From an uncultured bacterium (GTDB taxonomy: Bacteria; Cyanobacteriota; Vampirovibrionia; Gastranaerophilales; Gastranaerophilaceae): DNA of 5,440 nt. Location of the stretch: the NCBI GenBank assembly GCA_946183815.1, contig CAMHDG010000124.1:1-5440 (forward strand). Direction: 5' to 3'. Positions 5,370 through 5,440 of this stretch are shown in pieces. A program made the position numbers and the translations under genes. Each line of letters begins with the position of its first letter. Positions within the stretch are counted from its first letter, which is position 1. A model generated the notes under the pieces. The model was not told where the DNA came from, searched no databases, and saw nothing but the letters and a program-made list of their open reading frames with translations.

Positions 5370-5386
5370 TTTTGCGTTTGTGTCAA
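5358..5386 (-). promoter_or_regulatory. Strong sigma-70-type promoter overlapping the start of the RWYD gene
   Basis: On the - strand a perfect TTGACA -35 box (5386-5381) is followed after 17 bp by TATTCT (5363-5358), four of six matches to the -10 consensus. The expected +1, seven bases on, is A5351, the first base of an in-frame ATG (Met7 of the longer frame). The spacer contains the upstream ATG at 5369, which would not be transcribed from this promoter. It should drive both the small gene and the transporter. Confidence 0.55.
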
Positions 5387-5424
5387 TAAATTATTGTTTA
5401 GCGGGGGTAAATATATAAATCGTT

Positions 5425-5440
5425 AAAAGCCCCTCTCCTT
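5425..5440. terminator. Possible left arm of a terminator cut by the window edge
   Basis: AAAAGCCCCTCTCCTT at the right edge has the form of one arm of a GC-rich terminator stem: an A run and then a GC/pyrimidine tract, much like the left arm of the terminator at 1743. The other arm would lie beyond the window. On the - strand it reads AAGGAGAGGGGC then four T residues, which would end a gene located to the right and transcribed leftward. Only half is visible, so this is tentative. Confidence 0.3.

Noticed and set aside
5435..5440. AAGGAG on the - strand at the right edge as a ribosome binding site
   Set aside because: No start codon follows at a usable distance; a terminator arm explains the sequence better.

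Overview
The window appears to be ordinary chromosomal DNA from a low-GC bacterium. It is AT-rich by eye, all five genes end in TAA, and the code is standard, with TGG for Trp. I see no phage, plasmid, transposon, CRISPR, rRNA or tRNA signature. The style of the proteins (a divergent low-GC S15, large unrecognised membrane proteins, a secreted NAGPA-type enzyme) would fit an uncultured gut lineage such as Candidatus Gastranaerophilales (Melainabacteria). That placement is impression, not proof; a phylogeny of the S15 protein would be a first test.

Layout. (1) Bases 1-1671, + strand: the 3' part of a large unrecognised protein with one N-terminal membrane segment, a long charged helical middle and a hydrophobic C-terminus. 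Its stop codon lies in a small 8-bp tandem repeat (1661-1700). (2) A hairpin terminator at 1743-1776 separates it from the convergent rpsO gene for ribosomal protein S15 (1792-2061, - strand). (3) A 430-bp AT-rich divergent spacer (2062-2491) holds a good rpsO promoter with a short structured leader, several short direct repeats that could be operators, and one or two weaker promoters for the next gene. (4) Bases 2492-3739, + strand: an exported phosphodiester glycosidase (NAGPA family). (5) Bases 3736-5046, - strand: a polytopic YuiF/NhaC-like transporter. Its stop codon interlocks with the glycosidase stop inside a TTAA. (6) Bases 5046-5369, - strand: a small unrecognised protein made of two diverged copies of an RWYD motif module. 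It is joined to the transporter by a TAATG overlap, so the two form an operon. A sharp promoter overlaps its apparent start and suggests a shorter, leaderless start.

How the genes work together: the only convincing functional unit is the small RWYD protein plus the transporter (co-transcribed and probably translationally coupled). The S15 gene looks monocistronic. The glycosidase meets the transporter operon end to end, so mutual transcriptional interference is possible. I found no clear new multi-gene system. The best candidates for something undescribed are the duplicated RWYD protein with its partner transporter and the large membrane protein at the left edge.
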